This document shows positions 8,525-17,163 of a DNA stretch of 63,493 nucleotides, piece by piece. The DNA is taken from positions 1-63,493 of the forward strand of contig NZ_JAKNTW010000026.1 in assembly GCF_022213955.1 (NCBI RefSeq). The letters are read 5' to 3'. Positions within the stretch are counted from its first letter, which is position 1; each line of letters starts with the position of its first letter. The notes under the pieces were generated by a model that was not told the DNA's origin, did no database searches, and saw nothing but the letters and a program-made list of their open reading frames with translations. A program made the position numbers and the translations under genes. Origin of the DNA: Dolomitihabitans soli (GTDB lineage: Bacteria > Actinomycetota > Actinomycetes > Streptosporangiales > Streptosporangiaceae).

Positions 8525-9743
8525 CATCCGCGCGACGACGGTCGCCGTGCCGCTGGAGGCGCCGTTGCGGCACAGCAACGGCGCCCACTGGGGCCGGTTC
8601 GTCCGGACGATCGTGGAGGTCGAGGCGGACAACGGGCTGGTCGGCCTGGGGGAGATGGGCGGGGGAGGGGAGAGTGCGGAGGCGGCCATCCGCGCGCTGC
8701 TGCCCTACCTCGCCGGGCACGACCCGTTCCAGCTGGAGACGCTGCGCTTCAAGATCGCCAATCCGACGGCGTCGCTCTACAACAACCGGACCCAGTTGCT
8801 GGCGGCGATCGAGTTCGCCTGCGTCGACCTGATCGGGCTGCACCTCGGCGTCCCGGCGCACGACGTGCTCGGCGGGCGGGTCCGCGACGCCGTGCCGTTC
8901 GCCTCCTACCTGTTCTTCCGCTACCCCGGCGCGGGCTTCGACGAGATCCGCACCCCGGACCAGCTCGTCGAGCACGCCCGCGGGCTGCGGGAGGCGCACG
9001 GCTTCACGGTGCACAAGCTCAAGGGCGGGGTGTTCCCGCCCGACTACGAGCTGGAGTGCTACCGCGCGCTGGCCGACGCGTTCCCCGGCGACCGGTTGCG
9101 CTACGACCCGAACGCGGTGCTCTCGCCCGCCGAGGGGCTGCGCTTCGGCCGGGCGATCGAAGGGCTGTCCAACGACTACCTCGAGGACCCGGTGTACGGG
9201 CTGGAGGGGCTGCGGCAGATCCGCGAGCAGGTGCGGGTGCCGATCGCGACCAACACCGTCGTGGTCAACTTCGAGCAGCTCGCCACCAACGTGCTGCGCC
9301 GCAGCGCGGACGTGATCCTGCTGGACACGACGTTCTGGGGCGGCATCAGGCCGTGCGTCAAGGCGGCGGGGGTGTGCGAGACCTTCCAGCTCGGGGTCGC
9401 CGTGCACTCCTCCGGCGAGCTGGGCATCCAGCTCGCCACGATGCTGCACCTGGGGGCGGTCCTGCCGAACCTGACGTACGCGGCGGACGCGCACTACCAC
9501 CAGCTCCGCGACGACGTGATCGAGGGAGGCAAGCTGCCCTATGCCGACGGGCGGATCGCGGTCCCGACCGGTCCCGGCCTGGGCGTGCGGCTCGACGCGG
9601 ACCGGGTCGCCGAGTACGCGGAGCTGTATCGCGAGCTGGGGGGCTACCCCTACGACCGGGACCCCGGGCGTCCCGGCTGGTACGCCCAGGTCCCGAACGA
9701 ACGCTTCGCCGATCCCGCCCTGGCCCTCGACCCGCTGGGCTGA
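8511..9743 (+). CDS. Enolase-superfamily dehydratase, glucarate-dehydratase-like
   Basis: 410 aa. The capping domain (about 1-125) is followed by a TIM barrel carrying the mandelate-racemase/glucarate-dehydratase residues: K169 and K171 (HKLKGG), D199 and N201 (RYDPNA), E225 (YLEDP), N248, D272 and H299 ([10 protein letters not shown]). The KxK, Asp/Glu/Asn metal set and Asp-His dyad match glucarate dehydratase and relatives, which abstract a proton alpha to a carboxylate and lose water. A sugar acid is therefore the likely substrate, though family members differ. The GTG start lies inside the glycosidase gene, implying coupling. It is last in the operon, before a strong terminator. Confidence 0.8.
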   Translation: MKIVDIRATTVAVPLEAPLRHSNGAHWGRFVRTIVEVEADNGLVGLGEMGGGGESAEAAIRALLPYLAGHDPFQLETLRFKIANPTASLYNNRTQLLAAIEFACVDLIGLHLGVPAHDVLGGRVRDAVPFASYLFFRYPGAGFDEIRTPDQLVEHARGLREAHGFTVHKLKGGVFPPDYELECYRALADAFPGDRLRYDPNAVLSPAEGLRFGRAIEGLSNDYLEDPVYGLEGLRQIREQVRVPIATNTVVVNFEQLATNVLRRSADVILLDTTFWGGIRPCVKAAGVCETFQLGVAVHSSGELGIQLATMLHLGAVLPNLTYAADAHYHQLRDDVIEGGKLPYADGRIAVPTGPGLGVRLDADRVAEYAELYRELGGYPYDRDPGRPGWYAQVPNERFADPALALDPLG

Positions 9744-9756
9744 CCGGCCCGGACGC

Positions 9757-9790
9757 CGGGGCGCGGTGGCCTTCGGGCCGCCGCGCCCCG
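9757..9790. terminator. Bidirectional terminator with UUCG loop
   Basis: A 15-bp stem (arms 9757-9771 and 9776-9790, one T-G wobble) is closed by the stable tetraloop TTCG (9772-9775). It lies between two converging operons and should stop transcription from both sides. There is no U-run, as is common in actinomycetes. Confidence 0.8.
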
Positions 9791-9843
9791 CTCCGGTCCA
9801 CGCCGACCGGCGTCACCGGTCCTGTGCCGGGGGCGCGGTGACC

Positions 9844-10620
9844 TCATTCAGGGAGGACGGCGGGGTTGCGGGCCAGCAGGCCGCCGTCCACGCGGTGCTC
9901 GGCGCCGGTGATGAAGGACGCGCCGGGGCCCGCCAGGAAGGCGACCATCTCGGCGACCTCCTCCGGCCTGGCGACCCTGCCGAGCGGGTGGGCGCGGCCC
10001 CACTGCGCGATCTGCTCCTCCTGGCTGAGCTCCCCGCGGAACAGGTCGGCGGCCCAGCGCAGCATGGGGGTGTCCACCGAGCCGGGGCAGACCACGTTGA
10101 CCCGGATGCCGTCGGCGGCATGGTCGAGGGCCATCGCCCTGGTCAGCCCGTTGAGCGCCGATTTGCTCGCCGTGTAGGCCGCCACCTGCGTCTGCGACGC
10201 GAACGCCTGCACGGAGGAGAGCACCACGATCGCCCCGCCGCCGCGCGCCCGCAGGTGCGGGATGGCCGCCTGGCAGGTCAGGTAGACGCCCTTCACGTTG
10301 ATGTCGAGCACCTCGTCCCAGGTCTCCTCGGAGGTGCCCTCGACGGTGCCGTAGCGCTGCACGCCCGCGCAGGTGGCGACCACGTCGAGCCCGCCGAAGG
10401 TCGAGACCGCCAGCTCGGCCAGGTCACGAAGCCGCCCGGCGTCGCGGACGTCGGCCTCCACGCCGATCACCCGATCGCGCTCGTCCGGCCGTACGGCGTC
10501 CGCGCCCACGCCGCAGTAGACCACCGCGGCCCCCGCGTCGGCGAGCCGGTCGACCACCGCGCGGCCGATCCCCATCGAACCACCGGTGACCAGGGCGACC
10601 TTGCCCTCGAACTCGTTCAC
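9844..10620 (-). CDS. SDR-family NAD(P)-dependent oxidoreductase
   Basis: 258-aa classical short-chain dehydrogenase with a Rossmann fold. The cofactor loop is TGGSMGIG (12-19); the catalytic residues are S136, Y149 and K153 (YTASK); the family NAG motif appears as CAG. The HRVDGG near the C-terminus is also typical. Such enzymes often oxidise sugars or sugar acids, consistent with the neighbours. The GTG at 10620 overlaps the stop of the mutarotase-like gene by 4 nt, so it is the last gene of a three-gene operon. Substrate not deducible. Confidence 0.88.
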   Translation of the reverse strand: MNEFEGKVALVTGGSMGIGRAVVDRLADAGAAVVYCGVGADAVRPDERDRVIGVEADVRDAGRLRDLAELAVSTFGGLDVVATCAGVQRYGTVEGTSEETWDEVLDINVKGVYLTCQAAIPHLRARGGGAIVVLSSVQAFASQTQVAAYTASKSALNGLTRAMALDHAADGIRVNVVCPGSVDTPMLRWAADLFRGELSQEEQIAQWGRAHPLGRVARPEEVAEMVAFLAGPGASFITGAEHRVDGGLLARNPAVLPE

Positions 10621-11633
10621 CTGACAACCTCCGCCCGCAGGCTGAGCGCCCGCGTCTCGTACGGCTCCAGCAGCATCGCCGTCCCGTTGTCCACGGCCGC
10701 CGACAGCCCATCGGTGGGCATGCTGGAGAACGGCTCGAGCCCGATCGTGCGAGCCCGGCCCCACCAGGGATAATCCTCCGTCGCGCCGAGCTCCTGCCAC
10801 ATCCACAGGTACGGCAGGACGTTCGCGTCCCACGCCACGCGCAGCCCGAGCGTCTCACCGGCGACCTCGTACCAGCCGTCGGTGAAGCCGGTCAGATAGA
10901 CGATGTCGCTCGGTCCGCCGTCGGGCACCACACTGAGGTCGGTGCTGCCGCCGCCGGGGGCGGGCACGGCGGGCCACGTCCAGGGGCCGCCCGCCAGTAC
11001 CCGCCGTCCCGCCGGATGGATCGCGGTGGGATGGGGGATCACCGAGATCCCCTCGGGCAGCCGGATCCGGCTGCCGGGGCGCAGGAAGGGGGCGCCGAAC
11101 ACGATGTGGTGCCCCCACATCGCGTGCAGGGCGACGCCGGACTCGTTGGTCACCCGGCCCTCGATCTCCACCGACGGGGACCCGGAGACCATGCGGAACG
11201 TCTTCTCCAGCGCGAACGGCAGCCGTCTGGCCCGCACGCGGAGCCGTACCGCGACCTCCTCGGGGGAGTCGGCGACGATCGTGGCCGCCCAGGGCAGCCC
11301 GGCGACCTCGCCGTGCTGTGCCAGCCGGGCGCCGCGGTAGACGCTGGGCGCGCCGCCGTTGGGGAAGACCTCCTGCCAGCCGCCCTCGTAGTGGTCGATG
11401 AACGCGGCCTCGTCGTCGGCGGCGCCGCCGGCCACGTCGTGCGGCGCGCGCAGGCCCTGCGGCGAGAGCCACACGAAGTCGGTGTCGGTCGGTTTGTGCG
11501 CGAACTCCACCACGTCGCCGCCCTTGCCGGCCAGCACGGTGACGCGCAGCAGTTCGTTCTCCAGCACGACCGCCCGCATCCCGGCGAGAGTGATCTCGTG
11601 GATGCGGGCGGCCCAGTTGCGTCTCAGCGTCAC
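10617..11633 (-). CDS. Mutarotase-like sugar-binding protein (aldose 1-epimerase fold)
   Basis: 338 aa predicted beta-sandwich of the galactose-mutarotase superfamily, similar to the group annotated DUF4432. Recognisable parts are the N-terminal [28 protein letters not shown], and a central [10 protein letters not shown] whose His residues correspond to ligand-binding positions in aldose epimerases. No signal peptide is visible. It may equilibrate anomers or process a hexose derivative produced by the glycosidase. Both ends overlap neighbours by 4 nt (GTGA), showing translational coupling on both sides. Confidence 0.75.
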   Translation of the reverse strand: MTLRRNWAARIHEITLAGMRAVVLENELLRVTVLAGKGGDVVEFAHKPTDTDFVWLSPQGLRAPHDVAGGAADDEAAFIDHYEGGWQEVFPNGGAPSVYRGARLAQHGEVAGLPWAATIVADSPEEVAVRLRVRARRLPFALEKTFRMVSGSPSVEIEGRVTNESGVALHAMWGHHIVFGAPFLRPGSRIRLPEGISVIPHPTAIHPAGRRVLAGGPWTWPAVPAPGGGSTDLSVVPDGGPSDIVYLTGFTDGWYEVAGETLGLRVAWDANVLPYLWMWQELGATEDYPWWGRARTIGLEPFSSMPTDGLSAAVDNGTAMLLEPYETRALSLRAEVVR

Positions 11634-12811
11634 CTGAAACTCAGATCGATGAAGCGCGGGCGGTAGATGGTGACGTCCTTGTAGTGGTCGGTGTTGACGA
11701 AGCTGTTGACGTTGTAGGACACCACCAGCTTGCCGTCGGCGTCGATCCCGGGGTGCGCGTGGGCGTTGTAGGTGAAGATGTTCGGCCCGTAGGTCGCGGC
11801 TTCGGGAGTTGTGTAAACCTGCGTCTTGGCCGTGAAGGGCCCGTACGGCGTGCAGGAGTGGTAGGCGACGATCCGCGGGCTCAGGGTCTCCGTCGTGTCA
11901 TGGGTGATCAGCACGTAGGAGCCGCCCACCTTGCTGACGCTGTACTCGTTGGCCACGCCGGGCATCACGCGCGCCGAGTCGGCCTCGGCCGTGGACCAGG
12001 CGCCCGCGGCGGTGTAGTACTCCCACTGCCCGAGCAGGCTCTTTCCGTTGACCCTGGCGATGTGCATGTACTTCGTCCCGCCCAGGTCCTCCACCCCGTA
12101 GATGTAGGTGTGCGAGCCGGCCCGGTGGAAGCCGGAGGCCCAGGCGACGCTCTTGCCGGAGGGCAGCGGGTGCACGCTGACCGGGGAGGTCAGCCGCCCC
12201 GTGGGGAACCTGGCCACGACGTTGCGCGACCAGCGCCAGTCCCACTGGCCCGCGCCGAACCGCTCGTACTCCTGGTAGGTCACCTCGACCAGGCCGCCGG
12301 CGAGGACGGCGTCGCCCGCCCAGTACCAGTGCTTGTCGTCGCGCGGCGGCATGACGGCCTTCGGGTCCTCGGCGGTCCCGCCGTGGATCGTGGACAGGCG
12401 GCCGTTCCGCTCCACCGCGAAGGAGTTGTTGATGAACGCGGTCGTGCCGCCCTCCTCCTTGACCGGCGGGCGCGACCCGTCGGGGTTCACCTGCCCGAGG
12501 AAGGTGTCGGAGAAGACCCACAGCCGGCGGCCGTTCGCCAGCGTCAGCGAGTAGGTGCCGTCGGCGCCGGTCCAGTCGTCCAGCCGGCCGTTGTCGTCGC
12601 CGTAGGCGGTGAACAGGTTCGTCAGGCGGGTGTTGGTCGTCGCGCCCTGGAACTCGGGGATGTCGCACGCCGGCTTGGCGGACGTGGTGGCCTGCGGGCT
12701 CGCGGTGACCGGCGCCGGCCGGGGCGGCGCGGCCAGGGCGGCCGGGGGCAGCGCGCCGGCGCCGAGCAGTCCTGCGAGGAGGGGGATCAGTGCATATCGA
12801 GCTCGCGACAT
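11630..12811 (-). CDS. Secreted propeller-like protein (DUF5005/DUF4185-like)
   Basis: 393 aa. A signal peptide (basic start, hydrophobic stretch, cleavage likely after PPAALA-A) precedes a beta-rich domain with repeated Trp/Gly strands (WTGADGTYSL, LWVFSDTFLG, HWYWAGDAV). I recall this pattern from secreted DUF5005/DUF4185 proteins predicted to form five-bladed propellers like glycosidases of clan GH-F or GH-J; that link is an inference. I chose the ATG at 12811 because AGGAAG lies 5 nt upstream; an in-frame ATG at 12856 would put 15 residues before the signal peptide. It leads the minus-strand operon and may bind or trim the polysaccharide outside the cell. Confidence 0.75.
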   Translation of the reverse strand: MSRARYALIPLLAGLLGAGALPPAALAAPPRPAPVTASPQATTSAKPACDIPEFQGATTNTRLTNLFTAYGDDNGRLDDWTGADGTYSLTLANGRRLWVFSDTFLGQVNPDGSRPPVKEEGGTTAFINNSFAVERNGRLSTIHGGTAEDPKAVMPPRDDKHWYWAGDAVLAGGLVEVTYQEYERFGAGQWDWRWSRNVVARFPTGRLTSPVSVHPLPSGKSVAWASGFHRAGSHTYIYGVEDLGGTKYMHIARVNGKSLLGQWEYYTAAGAWSTAEADSARVMPGVANEYSVSKVGGSYVLITHDTTETLSPRIVAYHSCTPYGPFTAKTQVYTTPEAATYGPNIFTYNAHAHPGIDADGKLVVSYNVNSFVNTDHYKDVTIYRPRFIDLSFR

Positions 12812-12964
12812 CACACTTCCTATCAGCCGACGGTGAGTGCCTATAGTTCTAGTCATCAGATCACATACTGTCTAGATCTATCTTTGGCGGAAGACGTGCC
12901 GATGCCTGTGCGTTGAAGTTCAGGGATTACTCTGATCCCCCCGAACCCAGACGAAAGGATGACG

Positions 12965-13546
12965 GTGCCCACGATCGGTGTGCTCGCCCTTCAGGGAGAC
13001 GTCCGCGAGCATCTGCACTCCCTCACGGCCACGGGCGCCAAGGCGCTCGCCGTACGCAGGCCGGAGGAGCTCGACACGGTCGACGCGCTGGTCATCCCTG
13101 GCGGGGAGTCCACCACGATGTGGAAACTCGCCGACGCCTTCGACCTGCTCCAGCCGCTGCGGCTGCGGATCAAGGAGGGGATGCCCGCCTACGGCTCCTG
13201 CGCCGGCATGATCATGCTGGCCGACCGGATCGAGGGCGGGATCGAAGGGCAGCAGACGATCGGCGGCATCGACATGACGGTCCGCCGCAACGCCTTCGGC
13301 CGCCAGGTCGACTCCTTCGAGGCCGACATCGACTTCGCCGGGCGCGGCAGGCGCCGGGCGGTCTTCATCCGGGCGCCCTGGGTCGAGGCGGTGGGTTCGG
13401 GCGTCGAAGTTCTGGCGGTGGCCGAACCTGGGGATAGGATCGTCGCGGTCCGTCAGGGATCGCTGCTCGCCACGTCCTTCCATCCGGAGCTGACGGTGGA
13501 CATCGGCGTGCACTCATACTTCGCCGAGATGGTCCGCGCGAGCTGA
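12965..13546 (+). CDS. pdxT: PLP synthase glutaminase subunit PdxT
   Basis: 193-aa class I glutamine amidotransferase that releases ammonia from glutamine for pyridoxal-phosphate synthesis by PdxS. The triad is visible: nucleophile Cys in YGSCAGMI, and His/Glu in SFHPEL. PGGESTT is the PdxT oxyanion-region motif. The GTG at 12965 is preferred because GAAAGGA ends 5 nt before it; an ATG at 12959 in the same frame overlaps the Shine-Dalgarno itself. The usual partner pdxS is not adjacent: the next gene upstream is the divergent secreted protein. Downstream is yebC, the normal neighbour. Confidence 0.93.
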   Translation: MPTIGVLALQGDVREHLHSLTATGAKALAVRRPEELDTVDALVIPGGESTTMWKLADAFDLLQPLRLRIKEGMPAYGSCAGMIMLADRIEGGIEGQQTIGGIDMTVRRNAFGRQVDSFEADIDFAGRGRRRAVFIRAPWVEAVGSGVEVLAVAEPGDRIVAVRQGSLLATSFHPELTVDIGVHSYFAEMVRAS

Positions 13547-13593
13547 GTACGCGGGAGAGCAGGCCCGCACGAGACGAGAGGGAGTTCCAGGCG

Positions 13594-14346
13594 ATGTCCG
13601 GCCACTCCAAATGGGCGACGACGAAGCACAAGAAAGCCGTGGTCGACGCCAAGCGCGGCAAGCTGTTCGCCAAGCTCATCAAGAACATCGAGGTGGCCGC
13701 CCGGACCGGTGGTCCCGACCTCGACGGCAACCCGACCCTCTACGACGCCGTCCAGAAGGCCAGGAAGAACTCCGTGCCGCTGGACAACATCGAGCGGGCC
13801 CGCAAACGCGGCGGCGGCCTGGAGGCCGGCGGGGCCGAATGGCAGACGATCATGTATGAGGGATACGCCCCCGGCGGGGTGGCGGTGCTCATCGAGTGCC
13901 TCACCGACAACCGCAACCGGGCGGCGTCGGAGGTCCGGGTCGCGATGACCCGCAACGGCGGCTCGATGGCCGACCCGGGCTCGGTGTCCTACATGTTCAA
14001 CCGCAAGGGCGTCGTCATCGTGCCGAAGGCCGAGGGCCTGTCCGAGGACGACGTGCTGGTCGCGGTCCTCGACGCCGGCGCCGAGGAGGTCAACGACCTC
14101 GGTGAGTCCTTCGAGGTCGTCTCCGAGGCCGGTGACCTCATCCCGGTCCGCAAGGCGTTGCAGGACGCGGGCGTCGACTACGAGTCGGCCGAGGCGTCCT
14201 TCCTGCCCTCGCTGAGCGTCCCCCTGGAGGAGGACGGCGCGAAGAAGGTCTTCCGCCTGCTGGAGGCGCTGGAGGACAGCGACGACGTGCAGAACGTCTG
14301 GGCCAACTTCGACGTCTCCGACGAGGTCCTGGCCCGGCTCGACTGA
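13594..14346 (+). CDS. yebC: YebC/PmpR-family protein
   Basis: 250 aa, full-length three-domain member beginning [23 protein letters not shown], characteristic of the family. [16 protein letters not shown] and the C-terminal acidic segment are conserved. YebC proteins have been described as transcription regulators and more recently as factors that relieve ribosome stalling at proline-rich stretches. It acts in the cytoplasm. GAGAGGGAG lies upstream of the ATG, and pdxT ends 47 nt before. In related genomes ruvC follows directly; here two to three accessory genes intervene. Confidence 0.93.
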   Translation: MSGHSKWATTKHKKAVVDAKRGKLFAKLIKNIEVAARTGGPDLDGNPTLYDAVQKARKNSVPLDNIERARKRGGGLEAGGAEWQTIMYEGYAPGGVAVLIECLTDNRNRAASEVRVAMTRNGGSMADPGSVSYMFNRKGVVIVPKAEGLSEDDVLVAVLDAGAEEVNDLGESFEVVSEAGDLIPVRKALQDAGVDYESAEASFLPSLSVPLEEDGAKKVFRLLEALEDSDDVQNVWANFDVSDEVLARLD

Positions 14347-14391
14347 CAATTCGTTCGCCCGGTGCCCGGCGGTTGCGTAAGTTGAGGCGTT

Positions 14392-15549
14392 GTGGACATT
14401 CGTGATCTGACGGTCGGCGACCTCGGGGCCGTGCTCGACAACCGCAAACGCGCGTTCGGCCCGGTCGCGCCGGCCGATGTCGAAATCTGGCAGAGAAGGA
14501 TCACGCCGTCCCTTTCGCAGGGGCGCTGTCTCGGCGCCTTCGACGGGCCGCGCCTGGTCGCCACCAGCCGGATCATCGACCTCGTCCAGTGGTGGCACGG
14601 CCGGCCGATGTCGATGGGCGGCGTGGCCGGCGTCACGGTCGCCCCCGAGGAGCGCGGCCGGGGCTTGGGGCGGCTCATCATGCGCGCCACCATCGAGCGC
14701 TGCGCCGCGCTCGGCCACTCCGTCTCCGCTCTCTTCCCGGCCACCACCCCCCTCTACCGCGGCCTCGGCTGGGAGCACGCCGGCGCCCAGTACGACGCCA
14801 CCCTGCGGCCCGAGGCGCTGCGGTCGATCCGGCAGACCGAGCAGGTCAAGCTCCGCAGGATCGGCCCCGACGACGCCCCCGCGGTGCGGGCCGTCCTCGA
14901 TCGCGTGTACGGCGAGAACAGGGCGAGCGGCCCGATCGGCTGGGACGAGCACAGCCTGCGCATCTGGCTCGACACGCCCGACGACTTCCGCTACGCCGCC
15001 GACGACGGCTTCGTCGTCTACCGCTGGAACGGGCAGCGCATCGACGTCGACAACCTCGTCGCCGGGTCGGAGGCCACCGCCAGGGCCCTGTGGGCGATGG
15101 TCGGCACCTCCTCCACGATCGCCCAGTCGGTCCGCGCCTGCGTCGCCCCCGACGACCCGGTGTTCTGGCTGGTCGGCGAGCGCACGACCGACCAGGTGGC
15201 GCAGGCCCGCTGGATGTTCCGCGTCATCGATGTGGCCGCCGCCCTCGCCGGGCGGGGCTTCCCGCTCGGCGCCACGCTCGACACCGTGATCGAGGTGGCG
15301 GACCCCGAGCGCGCCGCCAACTCCGGCGGATGGCACCTGCGGGTCGCCGGCGGCACCGGTACGGCGAGCCCCGCCGCCCCCTCCCGCAGTGGGCCGCGCC
15401 TGTCCGTCGGCGGGTTCTCCGCCCTGTTCGCGGGAGTGCCGATGGCCACGCTCCGGCGGGCCGGCCTCGTCTCAGGCGGCGACGGCAGCGGAGACGACGA
15501 ACTGGATACGGCTTTCCGCGCTACGCCGTACATGCTGGATAACTTCTGA
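14392..15549 (+). CDS. Eis-like GNAT N-acetyltransferase
   Basis: 385 aa, the length of Eis proteins: an N-terminal GNAT domain with the acetyl-CoA loop (GVTVAPEERGRGLG, about residues 80-95), a second GNAT-like domain, and a C-terminal sterol-carrier-like domain. The Tyr of TPLYRGLGWE fits the Eis general acid, and the chain ends in Phe (YMLDNF), matching the C-terminal carboxylate used as base by mycobacterial Eis. Eis acetylates aminoglycosides and some protein lysines; the substrate here is unknown. A -10-like TAAGTT at 14378-14383 lies 8 nt before the GTG, so the message may be leaderless. It lies inside a normally compact housekeeping block. Confidence 0.85.
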   Translation: MDIRDLTVGDLGAVLDNRKRAFGPVAPADVEIWQRRITPSLSQGRCLGAFDGPRLVATSRIIDLVQWWHGRPMSMGGVAGVTVAPEERGRGLGRLIMRATIERCAALGHSVSALFPATTPLYRGLGWEHAGAQYDATLRPEALRSIRQTEQVKLRRIGPDDAPAVRAVLDRVYGENRASGPIGWDEHSLRIWLDTPDDFRYAADDGFVVYRWNGQRIDVDNLVAGSEATARALWAMVGTSSTIAQSVRACVAPDDPVFWLVGERTTDQVAQARWMFRVIDVAAALAGRGFPLGATLDTVIEVADPERAANSGGWHLRVAGGTGTASPAAPSRSGPRLSVGGFSALFAGVPMATLRRAGLVSGGDGSGDDELDTAFRATPYMLDNF

Positions 15550-15887
15550 TCATTTAGGGTTCGCCGGCGTTTGTCGTGCCGGTGCCTCAGATCATCCAGT
15601 CCAACTCTGCCGTGGTATCGCCGCCTTTATGGCGGAGAGGTGCCGATCGAGGATCGCGCGGGGTAAGCGCGCCGGGCAGGCGTCTGGTCCCGACCACCGA
15701 ATTCCCGGTTATGGCCCCGGTCACCGAGCTCTTGTGGAATCGTGTCAGCTCCTTTCCGGCGGAATCGAAAGCGGCCCACGGGAGATCGCATTCCCGATAT
15801 CACGAGTGATTGGGCCTCCCTTCCGTAACTCCACCCTCAATACGATCGTGTGCACCCACAGGAAAACGCGGCGCATGAAAGATCACT
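15550..15887. other. 338-nt gap with no supported gene
   Basis: This stretch is less GC-rich than its surroundings. Frames of 77 codons (15576-15809) and 98 codons (from ATG 15629 to TAA 15922) are open, but neither has a ribosome-binding site or strong GC3 bias. Near the end a TACGAT (15841-15846) could be a -10 and AGGAAA (15860-15865) a Shine-Dalgarno; the latter is well placed for an ATG at 15875 that opens only 15 codons. The stretch probably holds the promoter for the peptide-protease pair. Confidence 0.5.
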
Positions 15888-16013
15888 GTGAAGAAGGTCG
15901 AAGAAGTCGAGACGGCCGGTAACGGCGATGCCCGGGCGTGGCAGGCGGGCCGGTGGCTCCTGACCGGTCGCGGCCTCCGCCGACCGGCCGGCGGTCGGGC
16001 GGCTGCGCGGTGA
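15888..16013 (+). CDS. Candidate 41-aa peptide, possible precursor or leader peptide
   Basis: GTG-initiated frame of 41 codons plus TGA. The peptide starts [14 protein letters not shown] and continues [13 protein letters not shown] into an Arg/Ala/Gly-rich tail. About 80 percent of codons end in G or C, as expected for coding DNA here. Its TGA overlaps the GTG of the PqqD-protease gene by 4 nt, the same coupling seen between real genes in this window. Only a weak GAAAGA precedes the start. An acidic N-terminus followed by an aromatic segment is compatible with a RiPP leader-core layout, but I recognise no family; it could instead be a regulatory upstream ORF. Confidence 0.45.
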   Translation: MKKVEEVETAGNGDARAWQAGRWLLTGRGLRRPAGGRAAAR

Positions 16014-17122
16014 GCGTCGACCTGTCCTTCCTCAGCGTCGTCAGGGACGGCGAGGACGACTACGTCATCGGCAACGGCGAGACCTTCGCCAACGTGCCGG
16101 AGATCGCGGCGGCGGTGGTCGGGCTGCTCGACGGCACCAGGAGCGCCCAGGAGGTGCGCGAGCACGTCATGCGGACGAGAGGCGTCGACGTCGACGTCGC
16201 CGACTTCGTCTCCGGCCTGGACGGCATCGGCCTGCTCGCCGTACCCGAGCGGCCGCCCAACCTGTGGGACCGGATCCAGCGGCACCACGTGGCCTGGCTC
16301 TTCTCCCGGCCGGCCGACGTGGTCGTGCTGCTGCTCACCGGCTGCGCGGTCGCGGCGCTGATCCTGCGGCCGGACGTCGCGCCCACCTACTCCGGCGTCA
16401 TCTGGTCGGGCTCCAGCCTGGTCTTCACCGCCTCCTTCGCGGCCGGGTCGTGGCTGCTCGTCCTCATGCACGAGCTCAGTCACATCGCGGCCGCCAGGTC
16501 GCTCGGCGTGCGCGCCGGGCTGTCCCTGGGCGCCCGGTCGCGGTTCCTGGTCGTGCAGACCGACGTGACGGGGGTGTGGCGCAGCCCGCGCCGCGCCCGC
16601 CAGCGCGTCTACCTGGCGGGGATGCGGACCGACCTCGCGATCTTCTCGGCGGCCGTCTGCGTGGCCGCGATCACGGGGGACCAGGCGATCGCGGGGCTCT
16701 CCCGGATGGCGGCCCTCATCTGCCTGTCGCAGATCGTGTGGCAGTTCCTGTTCTTCATGAAGACCGACGTCTACTACGCCTACGCCAATCTGAGCGGCGA
16801 CAAGGACCTGATGGCCGCCGCCCGGGCGCACCTGGCGAGCGGCCGTACCTCCGCCGCGCCGCCCAGCGTGCGGATCTACGCGTGGTTCGTGGCCGCCGGC
16901 CGGGTCGTCGGCCTCGCGTTCCTCGCCCTCTACACCGTGCCCCTGACGGCCGCGGTCTGCGACCGGGCGCTCGCCGAGCTCTCCCTGGTCGCGAGCCCGC
17001 CGGACATCGTCTCCCCGGCCGGCACGCTGCTCGTCATCGGCCTCGGCTGGGCGTGGTACCTCTACGTGTGGCTCGTGCGCGGAACGCGTGTCCGGCGTGC
17101 GGGCAGACGGCGAGCGCGGTAA
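16010..17122 (+). CDS. PqqD-domain site-2-protease-like membrane metalloprotease
   Basis: 370 aa. Residues about 10-80 form a PqqD/RRE-like winged helix ([21 protein letters not shown]), a fold that binds leader peptides. A multi-helix membrane part follows with the zinc motif HELSH (in [15 protein letters not shown]) and a distal Asp in [16 protein letters not shown] that fits the third zinc ligand of M50 proteases. Intramembrane cleavage of a peptide recognised by the PqqD domain is the predicted role; YydH-type peptide zinc metalloproteases are the nearest described group. I chose the GTG at 16010 for its overlap with the 41-codon ORF; the frame is open from ATG 15938, but the extra residues are low-complexity. 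ruvC follows. Confidence 0.75.
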   Translation: MSVDLSFLSVVRDGEDDYVIGNGETFANVPEIAAAVVGLLDGTRSAQEVREHVMRTRGVDVDVADFVSGLDGIGLLAVPERPPNLWDRIQRHHVAWLFSRPADVVVLLLTGCAVAALILRPDVAPTYSGVIWSGSSLVFTASFAAGSWLLVLMHELSHIAAARSLGVRAGLSLGARSRFLVVQTDVTGVWRSPRRARQRVYLAGMRTDLAIFSAAVCVAAITGDQAIAGLSRMAALICLSQIVWQFLFFMKTDVYYAYANLSGDKDLMAAARAHLASGRTSAAPPSVRIYAWFVAAGRVVGLAFLALYTVPLTAAVCDRALAELSLVASPPDIVSPAGTLLVIGLGWAWYLYVWLVRGTRVRRAGRRRAR

Positions 17123-17129
17123 AGTTCCT

Positions 17130-17145
17130 CCGAACAGGTGTTCGG
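17130..17145. promoter_or_regulatory. LexA SOS box upstream of ruvC
   Basis: CCGAACAGGTGTTCGG is a perfect palindrome matching the actinobacterial/Gram-positive LexA site CGAAC-N4-GTTCG. It lies 19 nt before the ruvC start, so ruvCAB should be derepressed after DNA damage even though upstream genes are unrelated. Confidence 0.88.
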
Positions 17146-17163
17146 CGATGGAGAGGCGTGCCG

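Noticed and set aside
5315-8689. A minus-strand open frame of more than 1100 codons opposite the GH38-type gene.
   Set aside because: It mirrors the codon structure of the real gene. Its translation is low-complexity (Gly, Arg, Val, Leu, His), has no recognisable domain and no ribosome-binding site. Long antisense frames are expected at this GC content.
9541-10773. A plus-strand frame of 410 codons opposite the SDR gene, crossing the UUCG terminator.
   Set aside because: It runs through the terminator and antisense to a clear SDR, and the translation has no family features.
15576-15809. A 77-codon frame in the yebC-ruvC insertion.
   Set aside because: No Shine-Dalgarno, mixed third-position composition and no coupling to a neighbour. 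The 41-codon ORF at 15888 is much better supported.
15875-15922. A 15-codon ORF with a good Shine-Dalgarno (AGGAAA) overlapping the 41-codon ORF.
   Set aside because: It is very short and in a different frame from the coupled ORF. It could be a leader peptide, but nothing else supports it.
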